A program made the position numbers and the translations under genes. Below are positions 16,198-24,639 of a stretch of DNA of 64,000 nt, one piece after another. The notes under the pieces are model-generated. The model worked only from the letters and a program-made list of their open reading frames with translations, was not told the DNA's origin and searched no databases. Numbering within the stretch: position 1 is the first letter of the stretch; every line of letters starts with the position of its first letter. This stretch comes from an uncultured bacterium (GTDB lineage: Bacteria > Actinomycetota > Coriobacteriia > Coriobacteriales > Coriobacteriaceae): NCBI GenBank assembly GCA_905215505.1, contig CAJMPU010000007.1:48812-112811 (forward strand), in the 5' to 3' direction.

Positions 16198-16299
16198 CGG
16201 CTTCCCCAGGCACCCGATCTTGCTGTTCAAACCGTCGCTTGCGTACCAAAGTACGCGACGCTCCTCTTTCACGGCAACCTCGGGCACCTGGGAAAGCCG
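16198..16299. repeat. Long hairpin between the two reductase genes (H1)
   Basis: CGGCTTCCCCAGGCACCCGA (16198-16217) pairs imperfectly with the TCGGGCACCTGGGAAAGCCG segment (16280-16299). A tip palindrome GCGTAC-CAAA-GTACGC lies at 16241-16256, flanked by CGTCGC and GACG. There is no T run. It shares arms AGGCACCCGA and TCGGGCACCT, and the GCGTAC tip, with the element after the next gene. Confidence 0.85.
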
Positions 16300-16336
16300 T
16301 TTCCTTGGTTGGTTAAAAGGTTTGTTAAGGAGTTAT

Positions 16337-17500
16337 ATGTCGGATAATATTGAGCAGCCGTTGCCGTCCACGTTTGAGGAGTTCAACGAGCAACGCAAGG
16401 CGGCGTTTATTCGCGTCAAGGATTATAAGCAGGCGGGTAATCGCCTGGTCGGCTTTTTGTGCAGCTATACGCCGCTCGAGATTATCGATGCCGCGGGCGC
16501 CTCGAGCGTGGCTCTGTGTGGTACGTCCGACGAGGTGATTCCCGAGGCCGAGAAGGTGCTGCCGGCAAACCTGTGCCCGCTCATCAAGTCTACGTATGGT
16601 TTTGCCTATTCGCAAAAGTGCCCGTTTACGTACTTTAGCGACATGATCATCGGCGAGACCACCTGCGACGGCAAGAAGAAGATGTACGAACTGCTCAACG
16701 AGCTCAAGCGCACGCACATTCTGCATCTTCCGCAGGGTCGCGATCGTGCCTACGAGCGTGAAGGCTGGTACGAGGAGTGCCGCCTGCTCAAGGAGGAGCT
16801 CGAGGGCTTCTACGGCATCACGATTACCGACGATGACCTGCGCGCTGCCGTCCGTCGTCGCAACCGCTTGCGTGCGGCCCAGCTCGAGATGTTTGCACTG
16901 CAGGCCAACCAGCCGGCGGCCATGAGCGGCGTCGACCTGATGAGCACCATGTTTGCCGGTACGTTTAGCTTTGATATCGAGGCCTATACGCAGCAGCTGG
17001 TGCAAAAGGTCGCCAAGCTGCGCGAGGCCTACGACGCGGGCGAGCGCCCGGTCGCGGCGGATGCCAAGCGCATTCTGATCACCGGCTGCCCGGTGGGCGG
17101 CGTGATCAACAAGATCGGTCGCACCATCGAGTCCAACGGCGGTGTGGTCGTGTGCATGGACGACTGCTCGGGCGAGCGCACGGCGGCCATGATGATCGAC
17201 CCGGAGGCTCCCGACATCCTTCGCGTCATCGCCGACCGCTACCTGGATATCAACTGCTCGGTCATGACGCCCAACGATGGTCGTATGGAAAACACGCTGG
17301 CCATGTGCGAGAAGTATCACGTCGATGGCGTAGTGGAGAGCGTGCTCCAGGCGTGCCACACCTTTAACGTGGAGAGTGCGCGCATGCAGGAGGCTGTCGA
17401 GGGCGCGGGTATTCCGTATATGAAGATCGAGACCGACTACAGCAACGGTGACATGGGCCAGATCGAGACCCGTATCGCCGCCTTTATCGAGACCCTCTGA
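16337..17500 (+). CDS. Double-cubane-cluster anaerobic reductase, paralogue 2
   Basis: The second 2-hydroxyacyl-CoA dehydratase D-family protein (387 aa), clearly related to the upstream one but shorter at the N-terminus. Matching motifs are GFLCSYTPLEIIDAAG, ANLCPLIKSTYGF, GETTCDGKKKMYELL, then ITGCPVGGVINKIG, VCMDDCSGERT and VLQACHTFNVES. AAGGAG five bases before ATG 16337 fixes the start; an open frame further upstream overlaps the first gene and is not used. Having two different paralogues next to one activator suggests either two substrates or a heterodimer (inference). Confidence 0.87.
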   Translation: MSDNIEQPLPSTFEEFNEQRKAAFIRVKDYKQAGNRLVGFLCSYTPLEIIDAAGASSVALCGTSDEVIPEAEKVLPANLCPLIKSTYGFAYSQKCPFTYFSDMIIGETTCDGKKKMYELLNELKRTHILHLPQGRDRAYEREGWYEECRLLKEELEGFYGITITDDDLRAAVRRRNRLRAAQLEMFALQANQPAAMSGVDLMSTMFAGTFSFDIEAYTQQLVQKVAKLREAYDAGERPVAADAKRILITGCPVGGVINKIGRTIESNGGVVVCMDDCSGERTAAMMIDPEAPDILRVIADRYLDINCSVMTPNDGRMENTLAMCEKYHVDGVVESVLQACHTFNVESARMQEAVEGAGIPYMKIETDYSNGDMGQIETRIAAFIETL

Positions 17501-17604
17501 CGTCTGAGGCACCCGACCTTCCGGCTCCAACCCTCCTCGCGTACCTTGAGTACGCTTCGTCGGGCTTGTCGCTCGGAATCTCGGGCACCTCAGACGCCAG
17601 AGGG
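17493..17604. repeat. Long hairpin after the second reductase gene (H2)
   Basis: CCCTCTGACGTCTGAGGCAC (from 17493, extending to 17516) pairs with 17581-17604. The left arm overlaps the end and the TGA stop of the reductase gene. The tip palindrome is GCGTAC-CTTGA-GTACGC (17539-17555). Arms and tip match H1, including the same unpaired CA/CA positions. Confidence 0.85.
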
Positions 17605-17659
17605 CCGTTGTTGCAGTGGTGTCTGATCGTTTGATTAGTTTGCCGATTAGGAGAGAGCC

Positions 17660-18424
17660 ATGATAGGGATCGGGATCGATATCGGGTCTACGGCGGCTAA
17701 GGCTGCTGTGGTCGATGGTGAGGGTTCGGTGGCGTGGACGTGCGTGCAGCCAACCGGGTTCTCCTCGGTCGATGCCGCCGATAGGTTGCGCGAGGCGCTC
17801 GCGGCGGCGGGCTTTGACGTTGCATCCGATTCTGCGCGTGTGGTGGCCACGGGTTACGGGCGCGTGGCTGTGCCATACGCCCACAAGGTTGTGACCGAGA
17901 TTACCTGCCACGGCGCCGGTGCCGTGCGTCTGTTTGGCGATCGCGGCACGGTGATTGACGTGGGCGGCCAGGACACCAAGGTCATTCAGCTTAAAAATGG
18001 CCGCGTGGCCAAGTTTGCCATGAACGACAAGTGCGCTGCCGGCACGGGGCGCTTTTTGGAGATCATGGCCGACCGCCTAGGTATTTCTCAACAGCAGATG
18101 GCCGACCTGGCGCGTTCCGGCGAGCCTACCAAGATTTCCAGCATGTGCACGGTGTTTGCCGAAAGTGAGGTCATTAGCCTGATCGGTCGCGGTGAGCCGC
18201 GCGAGAACATCGCACGTGGCGTGATCGACAGCGTGGTCTCGCGCGTGGCGACCATGGCCGGGCAGGCCGCGGGCGCCCCGTACTACCTGACCGGTGGCCT
18301 GTGCGAGAACGCCTTCGTGGTGGAGCGGTTGGGCGAGCTGCTGGGGTCGCCGGTGACCACCTCGCCCCAGGCTCGCTTTGCCGGTGCCATCGGCGCGGCG
18401 ATTCGCGCACAGGCGCTCGATTAA
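17660..18424 (+). CDS. Acyl-CoA dehydratase activase (HgdC/BadF-type ATPase)
   Basis: An ASKHA-fold ATPase (254 aa) that binds a [4Fe-4S] cluster between two subunits and drives single electrons into the double-cubane reductases by ATP hydrolysis. The phosphate-binding motif is GIDIGSTAAKA (4-14), the second is VIDVGGQDTKVI (98-109). The cluster cysteines are C125 in NDKCAAGTGRF and C163 in SSMCTVFAESE, and the adenosine motif is YYLTGGLCEN. AGGAGAG precedes ATG 17660. It is the energising partner of the two genes upstream. Confidence 0.92.
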   Translation: MIGIGIDIGSTAAKAAVVDGEGSVAWTCVQPTGFSSVDAADRLREALAAAGFDVASDSARVVATGYGRVAVPYAHKVVTEITCHGAGAVRLFGDRGTVIDVGGQDTKVIQLKNGRVAKFAMNDKCAAGTGRFLEIMADRLGISQQQMADLARSGEPTKISSMCTVFAESEVISLIGRGEPRENIARGVIDSVVSRVATMAGQAAGAPYYLTGGLCENAFVVERLGELLGSPVTTSPQARFAGAIGAAIRAQALD

Positions 18425-18494
18425 TGCATCGGCCGTGGGCCTGCATTCATGCGTATACTGGGAGGAAATGATTGACCGATGAGAGGAGGTATCG

Positions 18495-19544
18495 ATGGCT
18501 GACGATCAGATTAAGCTCACGTCTATGACTGCCGCGAGCGGTTGAGCCGCTAAGTTGGCTCCTGGAGCCCTCGCCCAGGTCCTGGGCGACTTACCCAATG
18601 TGCATAACGACAACCTGCTCGTGGGGTTCGATACCTCCGACGATGCGAGTGTTTTTCGTGTTGGCGAAAACCTGGGCCTCGTGCAGTCCGTCGACTTCTT
18701 CCCGCCGATGGTCGACGACCCGTTCCTGTTTGGTCAGATCGCGGCGGCCAACTCGCTGTCGGACATTTATGCCATGGGTGGACGACCGAGCCATGCCATG
18801 AACCTGCTGTGCATTCCCAGTTGCCTGGGCGTCGAGGTCGCAGGTGAGATTCTGGCGGGTGGCGCCGACAAGTGCGTCGAGGCTGGCTGCACCATCGCGG
18901 GCGGCCACACCATCAACGACGACGAGCCCAAGTACGGCCTGTCCGTGAGTGGCTTTGTCGCGCTCGACCGCATGCTCGCCAACAGCGGTGCGCGCGTGGG
19001 CGATGTCCTACTGCTGACCAAGGCGATCGGCTCGGGCATTATCACCACGGCCATTAAGGGCGTGCTCATCGAGCAGGACGAGGCCGCAGCCATGTTTGAC
19101 TCGATGCGCACCCTCAACGAGGCCCCGATTCGCCTGGCCGAGGGACTCGAGCTTCACGGCTGCACCGATGTCACGGGCTTTGGCCTGATCGGGCATGCGT
19201 GCGAGATGGCCGAGGGCTCGGGCGTGCAGATTGAGCTCGCGTCGGGGGCGGTGCCGCTCTTTGACCAGGTGCTCAATATGGCGCGTCTGGGCATTATCCC
19301 TGTCGGCGCCTACCGCAACCAGGATTTCTTTGGCCCGCGCGTGGCGGCCGACGATGACCTGGAGCCGGGAATGCTGGATGCGCTGTACGATCCGCAGACC
19401 TCGGGCGGCCTGCTCATCGCAGCGCCTGCTGCCGATGTGGATGAGCTCGCCCGCCGCCTGCATGCCGAAGGTCGCGTTGCCGCCACAATCGGCCGCGTGT
19501 GCGAGGCGGTGCCGGGTGGTCCTGCCGTTCACGTTGTGCATTAA
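18495..19544 (+). CDS. selD: Selenide, water dikinase SelD, a selenoprotein with in-frame UGA (Sec17)
   Basis: SelD makes selenophosphate from selenide and ATP. The true start is ATG 18495, with GAGAGGAGG just upstream. Translation reads MADDQIKLTSMTAASG, then TGA at 18543-18545, then AAKLAPGALAQVL. The TGA is codon 17, exactly where SelD has its catalytic Cys or Sec, and is followed by the conserved lysine K20. The frame then stays open to 19544 with typical SelD motifs (NDDEPKYGLSVSG, LTKAIGSGIITTA, DVTGFGLIGHACEM, DPQTSGGLL). Total 349 residues counting Sec. An ORF caller that stops at UGA would begin at 18555 and lose the active site. selA, selB and tRNA-Sec are nearby. Confidence 0.95.
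18557..18588 (+). promoter_or_regulatory. Candidate SECIS element of selD
   Basis: Downstream of the UGA (18543-18545) are two hairpins: GGCTC-CTG-GAGCC (18557-18569) and CGCCCAG-GTC-CTGGGCG (18572-18588). Bacterial SECIS hairpins bind SelB through an exposed GU in the apical loop; the second hairpin has such a GU about 34 nt after the UGA. Which of the two acts cannot be decided by eye. Confidence 0.6.
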
Positions 19545-19603
19545 GGAAAACCGTTTATGCGACCGTCTACTGTTCTGGGCGGTCCCTTTTGAAAGGATTT
19601 GCT

Positions 19604-20230
19604 ATGTCTACCAAAATTGAAGTCAATGCCATGGGCGATGCCTGCCCGCTGCCCGTCGTCAAGACGCTCAAAGCTCTGAAGCAGCTTGATGGCGAGGGTG
19701 TTGTCGTGACCTCGGTCGACAACGAGACGGCCGTCAAGAACATCTCCAAGATGGCACAGGAAAAGGGCTGCACGGCCTCGGTCGAGAAGGTCGCCGATGC
19801 CGAGTGGCACGTGATCGTGGCGACCGCCGGCGCCGTTGCCGTGGCCGATCCTGAGCAGGACGGCGCCGCTTTCTGCGACGCCAGCGCCGGCAAGGGCAAG
19901 CTGGTCGTGGCCGTCTACACCGATTGCATGGGTCGCGGCGACGATGAGCTGGGCCACAAGCTCATGAAGGCCTTTATCTTTGCCGTGACGCAGCAGGAGG
20001 AGCTGCCCGCCACGATGCTCTTCTACAACGGCGGCGCCAAACTCACCGTCGAGGGGTCGCCGGTGCTTGACGACCTCAAGGGCCTGGCCGAGCAGGGTGT
20101 CGAGATCCTTACCTGCGGCACCTGCCTCGACCACTTTGGCATTAAGGACCAGCTTGCCGTGGGCGATGTCACGAACATGTACGTGATCGTCGAAAAGATG
20201 GAGCAGGCCGGCCGCGTCGTGCGTCCGTAG
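19604..20230 (+). CDS. yedF: Selenium metabolism protein YedF (sulfurtransferase-like)
   Basis: A two-domain protein (208 aa). The N-terminal TusA-like domain carries the CPxP motif as GDACPLPVVKTLKAL with C14, the residue that would carry persulfide or perselenide. The C-terminal DsrE-like domain ends in EILTCGTCLDHFGIKDQL. This fusion is the selenium-linked YedF, usually found beside selD, as here (59 bases downstream). It probably channels selenium to SelD or to a selenium-containing Mo enzyme. GAAAGGA precedes ATG 19604. Confidence 0.92.
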   Translation: MSTKIEVNAMGDACPLPVVKTLKALKQLDGEGVVVTSVDNETAVKNISKMAQEKGCTASVEKVADAEWHVIVATAGAVAVADPEQDGAAFCDASAGKGKLVVAVYTDCMGRGDDELGHKLMKAFIFAVTQQEELPATMLFYNGGAKLTVEGSPVLDDLKGLAEQGVEILTCGTCLDHFGIKDQLAVGDVTNMYVIVEKMEQAGRVVRP

Positions 20231-20248
20231 CGCCTGGGTGGGATTGCC

Positions 20249-20500
20249 ATGAGAGAAAAGCGCCCGGCGCTTGTCATCACGTTTCCCACCACGGCGGCCG
20301 CCATGGGCTGCGAGTCTCTGTGCCGTGAGCGTGGCCTTCCCGGGCGAACGATTCCCGTACCCGGAGAGGTTGCTGCCGGCTGCGGCCTGGCATGGAAAGC
20401 CCTGCCTGAAAATGAACCACTGCTGCGAAGCGAGCTTGCCGCGGCGGACGTTCCCACCGAGGGCTTTACTGTGATCGATATGTGGGAGGTCGTGCGATGA
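20249..20500 (+). CDS. DUF3343 family protein, putative Se/S carrier
   Basis: A small protein (83 aa) of the DUF3343 family. It begins with RPALVITFPTTAAAMGCESLC, the family N-terminus, and has the conserved cysteine C45 in AAGCGLAWK. Members cluster with selD, yedF and cysteine desulfurases and are thought to hand over sulfur or selenium. Its TGA stop overlaps the ATG of the next gene (ATGA), so the two are translationally coupled. Confidence 0.82.
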   Translation: MREKRPALVITFPTTAAAMGCESLCRERGLPGRTIPVPGEVAAGCGLAWKALPENEPLLRSELAAADVPTEGFTVIDMWEVVR

Positions 20501-21636
20501 TCTACCTGGATAACGCGGCGACGACCATGCACAAACCTCAGGCGGTCATCGATGCCGTGGTGCAGGCGATGTGCTCGCTCGGCAATGCTGGGCGAGGCGC
20601 CACGTCGGGTGCGCTCGACGCGGCGCGCACCATCCACAGCTGCCGCACCAAGCTTGCGCGCTTGCTGGGCTGCCCGCGGGTGGACCATATTTGTTTTACG
20701 CCCAACTCCACGGCGGCGCTCAACACCGCCATCAACGGCGTGGTGCGCCCCGGCGATCGTGTGGTCACGACGGTGCTCGAACACAACTCCGTGCTGCGTC
20801 CGCTCAACCGCCTGGCGGCAGAGCAGGGCGTGACTGTTGAGCATGCGGGCTGCGACGCGAACGGCGTGCTCGACTACGACGAGCTCGAGCAGCTGGTCAC
20901 GCCGGGCACGCGTGCCGTGGTGGTGACACACGCCTCCAATGTGACCGGCAACGCGGTCGACATTGCACGCGTGGCTGCCATGGCCCATGCGGCCGGCGCG
21001 CTTGTGATCGTCGATGCCTCGCAGTCTGCCGGCACGGCGCATATCGATATGCAGGTCATGGGGCTCGACGTGGTGTGCTTTACCGGCCACAAGGGGCTCA
21101 TGGGCCCGCAGGGGACCGGTGGCCTAGCCGTGGCGGAAGGCATTGACGTGGCTCCTTGGGCCATGGGTGGCACGGGCGTGCGCAGCTTCGATGCGCTGCA
21201 GCCGCAAGAGTGGCCCACGCGTCTTGAGGCGGGCACGCTCAACGGTCACGGTATCGCCGGCCTTTCCGCCGGCCTCGACGTTATCGAGGCCCAGGGCGGG
21301 GTAGAGGCGATTGCGGCACGCGAACGTGCGCTTGCCGAGCGCTTCCTCGCCGGCGTTCGCGACATTCCCGGCATTGCGCTCTACGGTGCGTTTGACCAGC
21401 CCGTGCGCTCGGCGATCGTTTCGCTTAACGTGGGCGATATCGATTCGGCCGAGGTCTCGGACGCGCTCATGCAAGGGTGGGGGATTGCGACGCGCCCCGG
21501 CGCCCACTGCGCTCCGCTCATGCACCGCGCACTGGGGACCGAGCGCCAGGGTGTCGTTCGCTTCTCGTTTGGGTATTTCAACACGGACGAGGAAGTCGAC
21601 ACCGCGATTGACGCTCTGCGCGATTTAGTCTGCTAA
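20497..21636 (+). CDS. Cysteine desulfurase (SufS/Csd class)
   Basis: A PLP enzyme (379 aa) that takes sulfur, or selenium from selenocysteine, off the amino acid and holds it as a persulfide. It opens with YLDNAATTMHKP; the Schiff-base lysine is K199 in CFTGHKGLMGPQGTGG; the catalytic cysteine is C338 in TRPGAHCAPLMHRALG. The short-loop group II type fits. It is coupled to the DUF3343 gene and lies in the selD-yedF cluster, so selenium delivery is its likely job. A terminator follows. Confidence 0.92.
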   Translation: MIYLDNAATTMHKPQAVIDAVVQAMCSLGNAGRGATSGALDAARTIHSCRTKLARLLGCPRVDHICFTPNSTAALNTAINGVVRPGDRVVTTVLEHNSVLRPLNRLAAEQGVTVEHAGCDANGVLDYDELEQLVTPGTRAVVVTHASNVTGNAVDIARVAAMAHAAGALVIVDASQSAGTAHIDMQVMGLDVVCFTGHKGLMGPQGTGGLAVAEGIDVAPWAMGGTGVRSFDALQPQEWPTRLEAGTLNGHGIAGLSAGLDVIEAQGGVEAIAARERALAERFLAGVRDIPGIALYGAFDQPVRSAIVSLNVGDIDSAEVSDALMQGWGIATRPGAHCAPLMHRALGTERQGVVRFSFGYFNTDEEVDTAIDALRDLVC

Positions 21637-21649
21637 AGCGTATATACTT

Positions 21650-21682
21650 GCGGGACGGGTCTTTTGCCCGTCCCGTTTTTGT
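21650..21682 (+). terminator. Terminator of the selD-yedF-csd operon
   Basis: CGGGACGGG pairs with CCCGTCCCG around TCTTTTG and is followed by TTTTTG. Confidence 0.9.
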
Positions 21683-21703
21683 CTCGACTCGAAAGGTGGT
21701 CCC

Positions 21704-23062
21704 ATGGCCTCATCCGCTTCCCGCGGCCTGCGCTCCGACCATGTCCTCACTGTCGGCATCGCCCTGTTCTCGATGCTCTTTGGCGCCGGCAACCTCATTA
21801 TTCCGCCGCTGCTGGCGCTGCAGGCAGGTTCTGCCACGCCGGTCGCCATGCTTGGATTTCTCATTGCCGCCATTGGCCTGCCCGTCATGGGCTTTATCGC
21901 CGTGGCGCTTGCCGGAACGGCGCGCGAGCTTGCCGGCCGCGTGCACCCCAAGTTTGGCGAGTTCTTTGTCGCGGCGGTGTATCTGGCTATCGGCCCGTGT
22001 CTGGCCATTCCGCGTACGAGCTCCACAGCCTTCGAGATGCTGGTGCCGCTGCTGCCCGAGGGCGTCTCGCATGGCACCGCGCGCTTGGTCTTCGCCGTCG
22101 CCTTCTTCGTGGTCGCATTTGCGCTCACGCTGCGTCCCGGCGTCATCACGCGCGTGCTCGGCCGCATTACGGGCCCCGCGCTCATCGCCCTTATCGTGTT
22201 GGTCGTGGGCGCAGCCGTGGTTTCGCCGCTGGGCCCTGCTGCCGCGCCGCAGGCTCCCTATAATGCCGGTGCTGCCGTGCAGGGCTTTTTGACCGGCTAC
22301 CAGACCATGGACCTGCTCGCCTCGCTCGCCTTTGGCATCATCATCGCCGAGACTATCCACGAGCTGGGCGTTACCGATGACAAGCGCGTGGCCTTCGAGA
22401 TTTCGCGCTCCGGCGTGATCGCCGGCGTGCTCATGGCCATCATCTACTGCGGCTTGGGACTTGCCGGTATGCAGCTCGGCACCGTGATGCCCGACGCTAC
22501 CAACGGCGCCGCCATCCTCGCCCGTTCGGCCTCCATGCATTTTGGGCTTGCCGGCACGGTCGTGGTCTTCGCCATCTTCTTCCTCGCCTGCATGAACGTG
22601 TGCATCGGCCTCATCAGCTGCTGCTCGCGTTACTTCTGCGAGACGTATGTGGTCGAAGGGGGAGCGGAGGCCTCTGAGGAGGCCATGCGCCGTCCCTTTG
22701 CGGTTCTCGCCTTTGTGTTCGCAGCGTTTTCGTGCGTGCTCTCCAACGTGGGCCTCGACGTGATTCTTATGTTCTCGGTGCCCATGCTCAACGCCTTGTA
22801 TCCCGTTGCCATCGTGCTGGTACTGATGGGCCTGGTGCACGGCTTTTGCGACGCGCATCCGCAGGTGTGGGTTTGGGTCGGCGGCGTTGTCGCGGTGCAG
22901 AGCGTGATCACCTCGGTTCGCGACGCGTTCTTTGCGGGTGCGTGGCTGCCGTTCGATGCGCTGCCGCTGGCTGATATTGGAGCCTCGTGGGCGCCGGTTG
23001 CCGTTGTGGCGCTTGCGATCGGCCTGCTCCATAGCCGGTTTGTCGCACATTCGAGGAGCTAG
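21704..23062 (+). CDS. brnQ: Branched-chain amino acid transport system II carrier (BrnQ)
   Basis: A cation-coupled importer for leucine, isoleucine and valine (452 aa) with about 12 hydrophobic helices. The N-terminal GIALFSMLFGAGNLIIPPLL and the later CLAIPRTSSTAFEM are hallmark segments of the LIVCS family. AAAGGTGG lies just before ATG 21704. It stands between two terminated units and is not part of the selenium operon. Confidence 0.92.
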   Translation: MASSASRGLRSDHVLTVGIALFSMLFGAGNLIIPPLLALQAGSATPVAMLGFLIAAIGLPVMGFIAVALAGTARELAGRVHPKFGEFFVAAVYLAIGPCLAIPRTSSTAFEMLVPLLPEGVSHGTARLVFAVAFFVVAFALTLRPGVITRVLGRITGPALIALIVLVVGAAVVSPLGPAAAPQAPYNAGAAVQGFLTGYQTMDLLASLAFGIIIAETIHELGVTDDKRVAFEISRSGVIAGVLMAIIYCGLGLAGMQLGTVMPDATNGAAILARSASMHFGLAGTVVVFAIFFLACMNVCIGLISCCSRYFCETYVVEGGAEASEEAMRRPFAVLAFVFAAFSCVLSNVGLDVILMFSVPMLNALYPVAIVLVLMGLVHGFCDAHPQVWVWVGGVVAVQSVITSVRDAFFAGAWLPFDALPLADIGASWAPVAVVALAIGLLHSRFVAHSRS

Positions 23063-23153
23063 GGTATCGTCGCTTGCACAGGCGGGGAGTCTCCCCTATA
23101 ATTTCCTTCGCTTTGGGACACGCAAGGTTTAGACCTTAGCTGCTCAACACCTT

Positions 23154-23230
23154 CGGGACGTGGCGCAGTTTGGTAGCGCGCCTGCTTTGGGAGCAGGATG
23201 TCGCAGGTTCAAATCCTGTCGTCCCGACCA
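23154..23230 (+). tRNA. tRNA-Pro (TGG)
   Basis: The acceptor stem CGGGACG (23154-23160) pairs with CGTCCCG (23220-23226), followed by A and encoded CCA. The anticodon arm CCTGC-TTTGGGA-GCAGG gives TGG. The T arm has GGTTCAAATCC. Confidence 0.97.
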
Positions 23231-23236
23231 TATCTT

Positions 23237-23310
23237 GCGGGCGTAGTTCAATGGTAGAACCCCAGCCTTCCAAGCTGATGACGCGGGTTCGATTCCCGTC
23301 GCCCGCTCCA
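23237..23310 (+). tRNA. tRNA-Gly (TCC)
   Basis: The acceptor GCGGGCG (23237-23243) pairs with CGCCCGC (23300-23306), followed by T and encoded CCA. The anticodon loop CTTCCAA gives TCC. The T arm has GGTTCGATTCC. Confidence 0.97.
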
Positions 23311-23387
23311 TAAGAATTGTTTTAACAGCTTTGGTTTCCTTTGGGGATCAGAGCTGTTTTCGTTTACGCGCCGGGCGACGGGAATCG

Positions 23388-23498
23388 AACCCGCCAGGGT
23401 GCGGTGCTGAGAAAATGCGTGAGCATTTTCCAGCGCAGCACGCAAGGGCCGAAGGCCCGCAGCGAAGCAAATCCTTGGACTTCCCGTCGCCCGCTCCA
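23388..23498. repeat. Hairpin made from inverted and direct copies of the tRNA-Gly 3' end
   Basis: Just after tRNA-Gly, GGGCGACGGGAATCGAACCC reproduces the tRNA T arm and 3' acceptor in reverse complement. About 85 bases later, TTCCCGTCGCCCGCTCC repeats the tRNA 3' end directly. The two pair as a long hairpin containing smaller tips: GAAAATGC-GTGA-GCATTTTC and GGGCC-GAA-GGCCC. It may be a remnant of recombination at the tRNA. The rest of 23311-23618 shows no gene. Confidence 0.8.
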
Positions 23499-23618
23499 AG
23501 CTATATAATCGCAGGCCAATATGCTAATTTGGCTCGCGTTTATTTTTATACCGTCCGACCTCGCAGGGCAAATGAACCAGGAGCGTTTGTCCCGAATCGT
23601 AAGAAAGAAGTGATTTCC

Positions 23619-24455
23619 ATGGCACAGAGTAAGGCAGAATACCCCACCTCCGATTGCCTGGCGCCCGCCGCGATCGAGGCGAAGACCGAGGCCGCAGGCG
23701 TTACCAAGGCCAACCTGCCGGTCTCGAAGGCCTTTTTGCTCGCCATGTTCGCCGGCGCGTTCATCGCCTTCGGCGGCCTGTTCTTCACGGTCTTTCTGAG
23801 CGATCCCACGCTTTGCTGGGGCGCCCAGCGCTTCGTGGGCGGTCTTGCTTTTTGCCTGGGACTGGTGCTCGTGCTCATTTGCGGCGCGGAACTGTTTACC
23901 GGCAACTCGCTTATGGTCTGCGCGCTTAAGAGCAAAAAGATCACGCTCGTCCAGATGCTCAAGGCTTGGGCTATTGTGTGGATCGGCAACTTTGCCGGCG
24001 CCCTGTTCGTTGTCTTTTTGATTTACATGGCAGCCATTTACAAACTCAACGGCGAGGCCGTCGCCAACACCATGGTGAGTGTCGCCGCCGGTAAGGTTAC
24101 GATCGGCGCCGTCACCATCTTCTTCCGCGGCATTCTGTGCAACATCTTTGTGTGCCTGGCCGTATGGATCGGTACCGCCGGCAAGACCGTGGTCGATAAG
24201 GTCGTGGGCATTCTGCTGCCCATTGCCGCCTTTGTGGCCTGCGGTTTTGAGCACTGCGTTGCCAACATGTACTTTTTGCCTATGGGCATTTTGATGCACT
24301 CCTGCGGCTATGGAGCCGATGTCGCCGGCGCCGATGCCCTCAATGCTGCCGGGTTGGCGCTCAACCTTACGGTCGCCACGCTGGGCAATATCGTGGGTGG
24401 CGCCCTGATCGTGGCGCTGGGCTACTGGTTTATCTACGCCAACAGGGAGGCCTAA
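23619..24455 (+). CDS. focA: Formate/nitrite transporter family channel (FocA-like)
   Basis: A pentameric FNT channel (278 aa) with six membrane helices. Family motifs are AFGGLFFTVF in helix 1, CGAELFTGNSLMVC in the second, WAIVWIGNFAGALF, RGILCNIFVCLAVW and CGFEHCVANMYFLP, which includes the central histidine. In an anaerobe with formate metabolism it probably moves formate; nitrite or hydrosulfide transport is also possible. ATG 23619 begins the recognisable protein; the longer open frame runs through the tRNA-like hairpin and is not used. The ribosome site (AAGAAAGAAG) is weak. Confidence 0.88.
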   Translation: MAQSKAEYPTSDCLAPAAIEAKTEAAGVTKANLPVSKAFLLAMFAGAFIAFGGLFFTVFLSDPTLCWGAQRFVGGLAFCLGLVLVLICGAELFTGNSLMVCALKSKKITLVQMLKAWAIVWIGNFAGALFVVFLIYMAAIYKLNGEAVANTMVSVAAGKVTIGAVTIFFRGILCNIFVCLAVWIGTAGKTVVDKVVGILLPIAAFVACGFEHCVANMYFLPMGILMHSCGYGADVAGADALNAAGLALNLTVATLGNIVGGALIVALGYWFIYANREA

Positions 24456-24476
24456 GGACCCAAGCCATAACCGACC

Positions 24477-24562
24477 AAAGAGGGACAGGTTTATTTGGCA
24501 GGTTTTGGACGAGGCGCTTCGACGTCTTGTCACGAGCTGCCATAATGGACCTGTCCCTTTTG
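24477..24562. repeat. GGGACAGG inverted repeat between focA and selA
   Basis: AAAGAGGGACAGGT (24477-24490) pairs with ACCTGTCCCTTTT (24550-24561) around a 59-nt loop, followed by a partial T run. It can terminate focA transcripts. The GGGAC core is shared with the hairpins at 5848 and 6294. Confidence 0.7.
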
Positions 24563-24639
24563 CGTGCGCGCCGGTATTTTTTTGCCCGATGACGATCGCG
24601 GGGGACCAGCTTTTTATTGAACATGTCGAAAGGCTTTTC

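Noticed and set aside
18555..19544. SelD starting after the UGA
   Set aside because: It would lack the catalytic residue and conserved lysine region, and has no ribosome site; the ATG at 18495 does.
23331..23618. N-terminal extension of the FocA protein
   Set aside because: The open frame runs through a tRNA-derived hairpin, and residues from 23619 onward already match the whole family.
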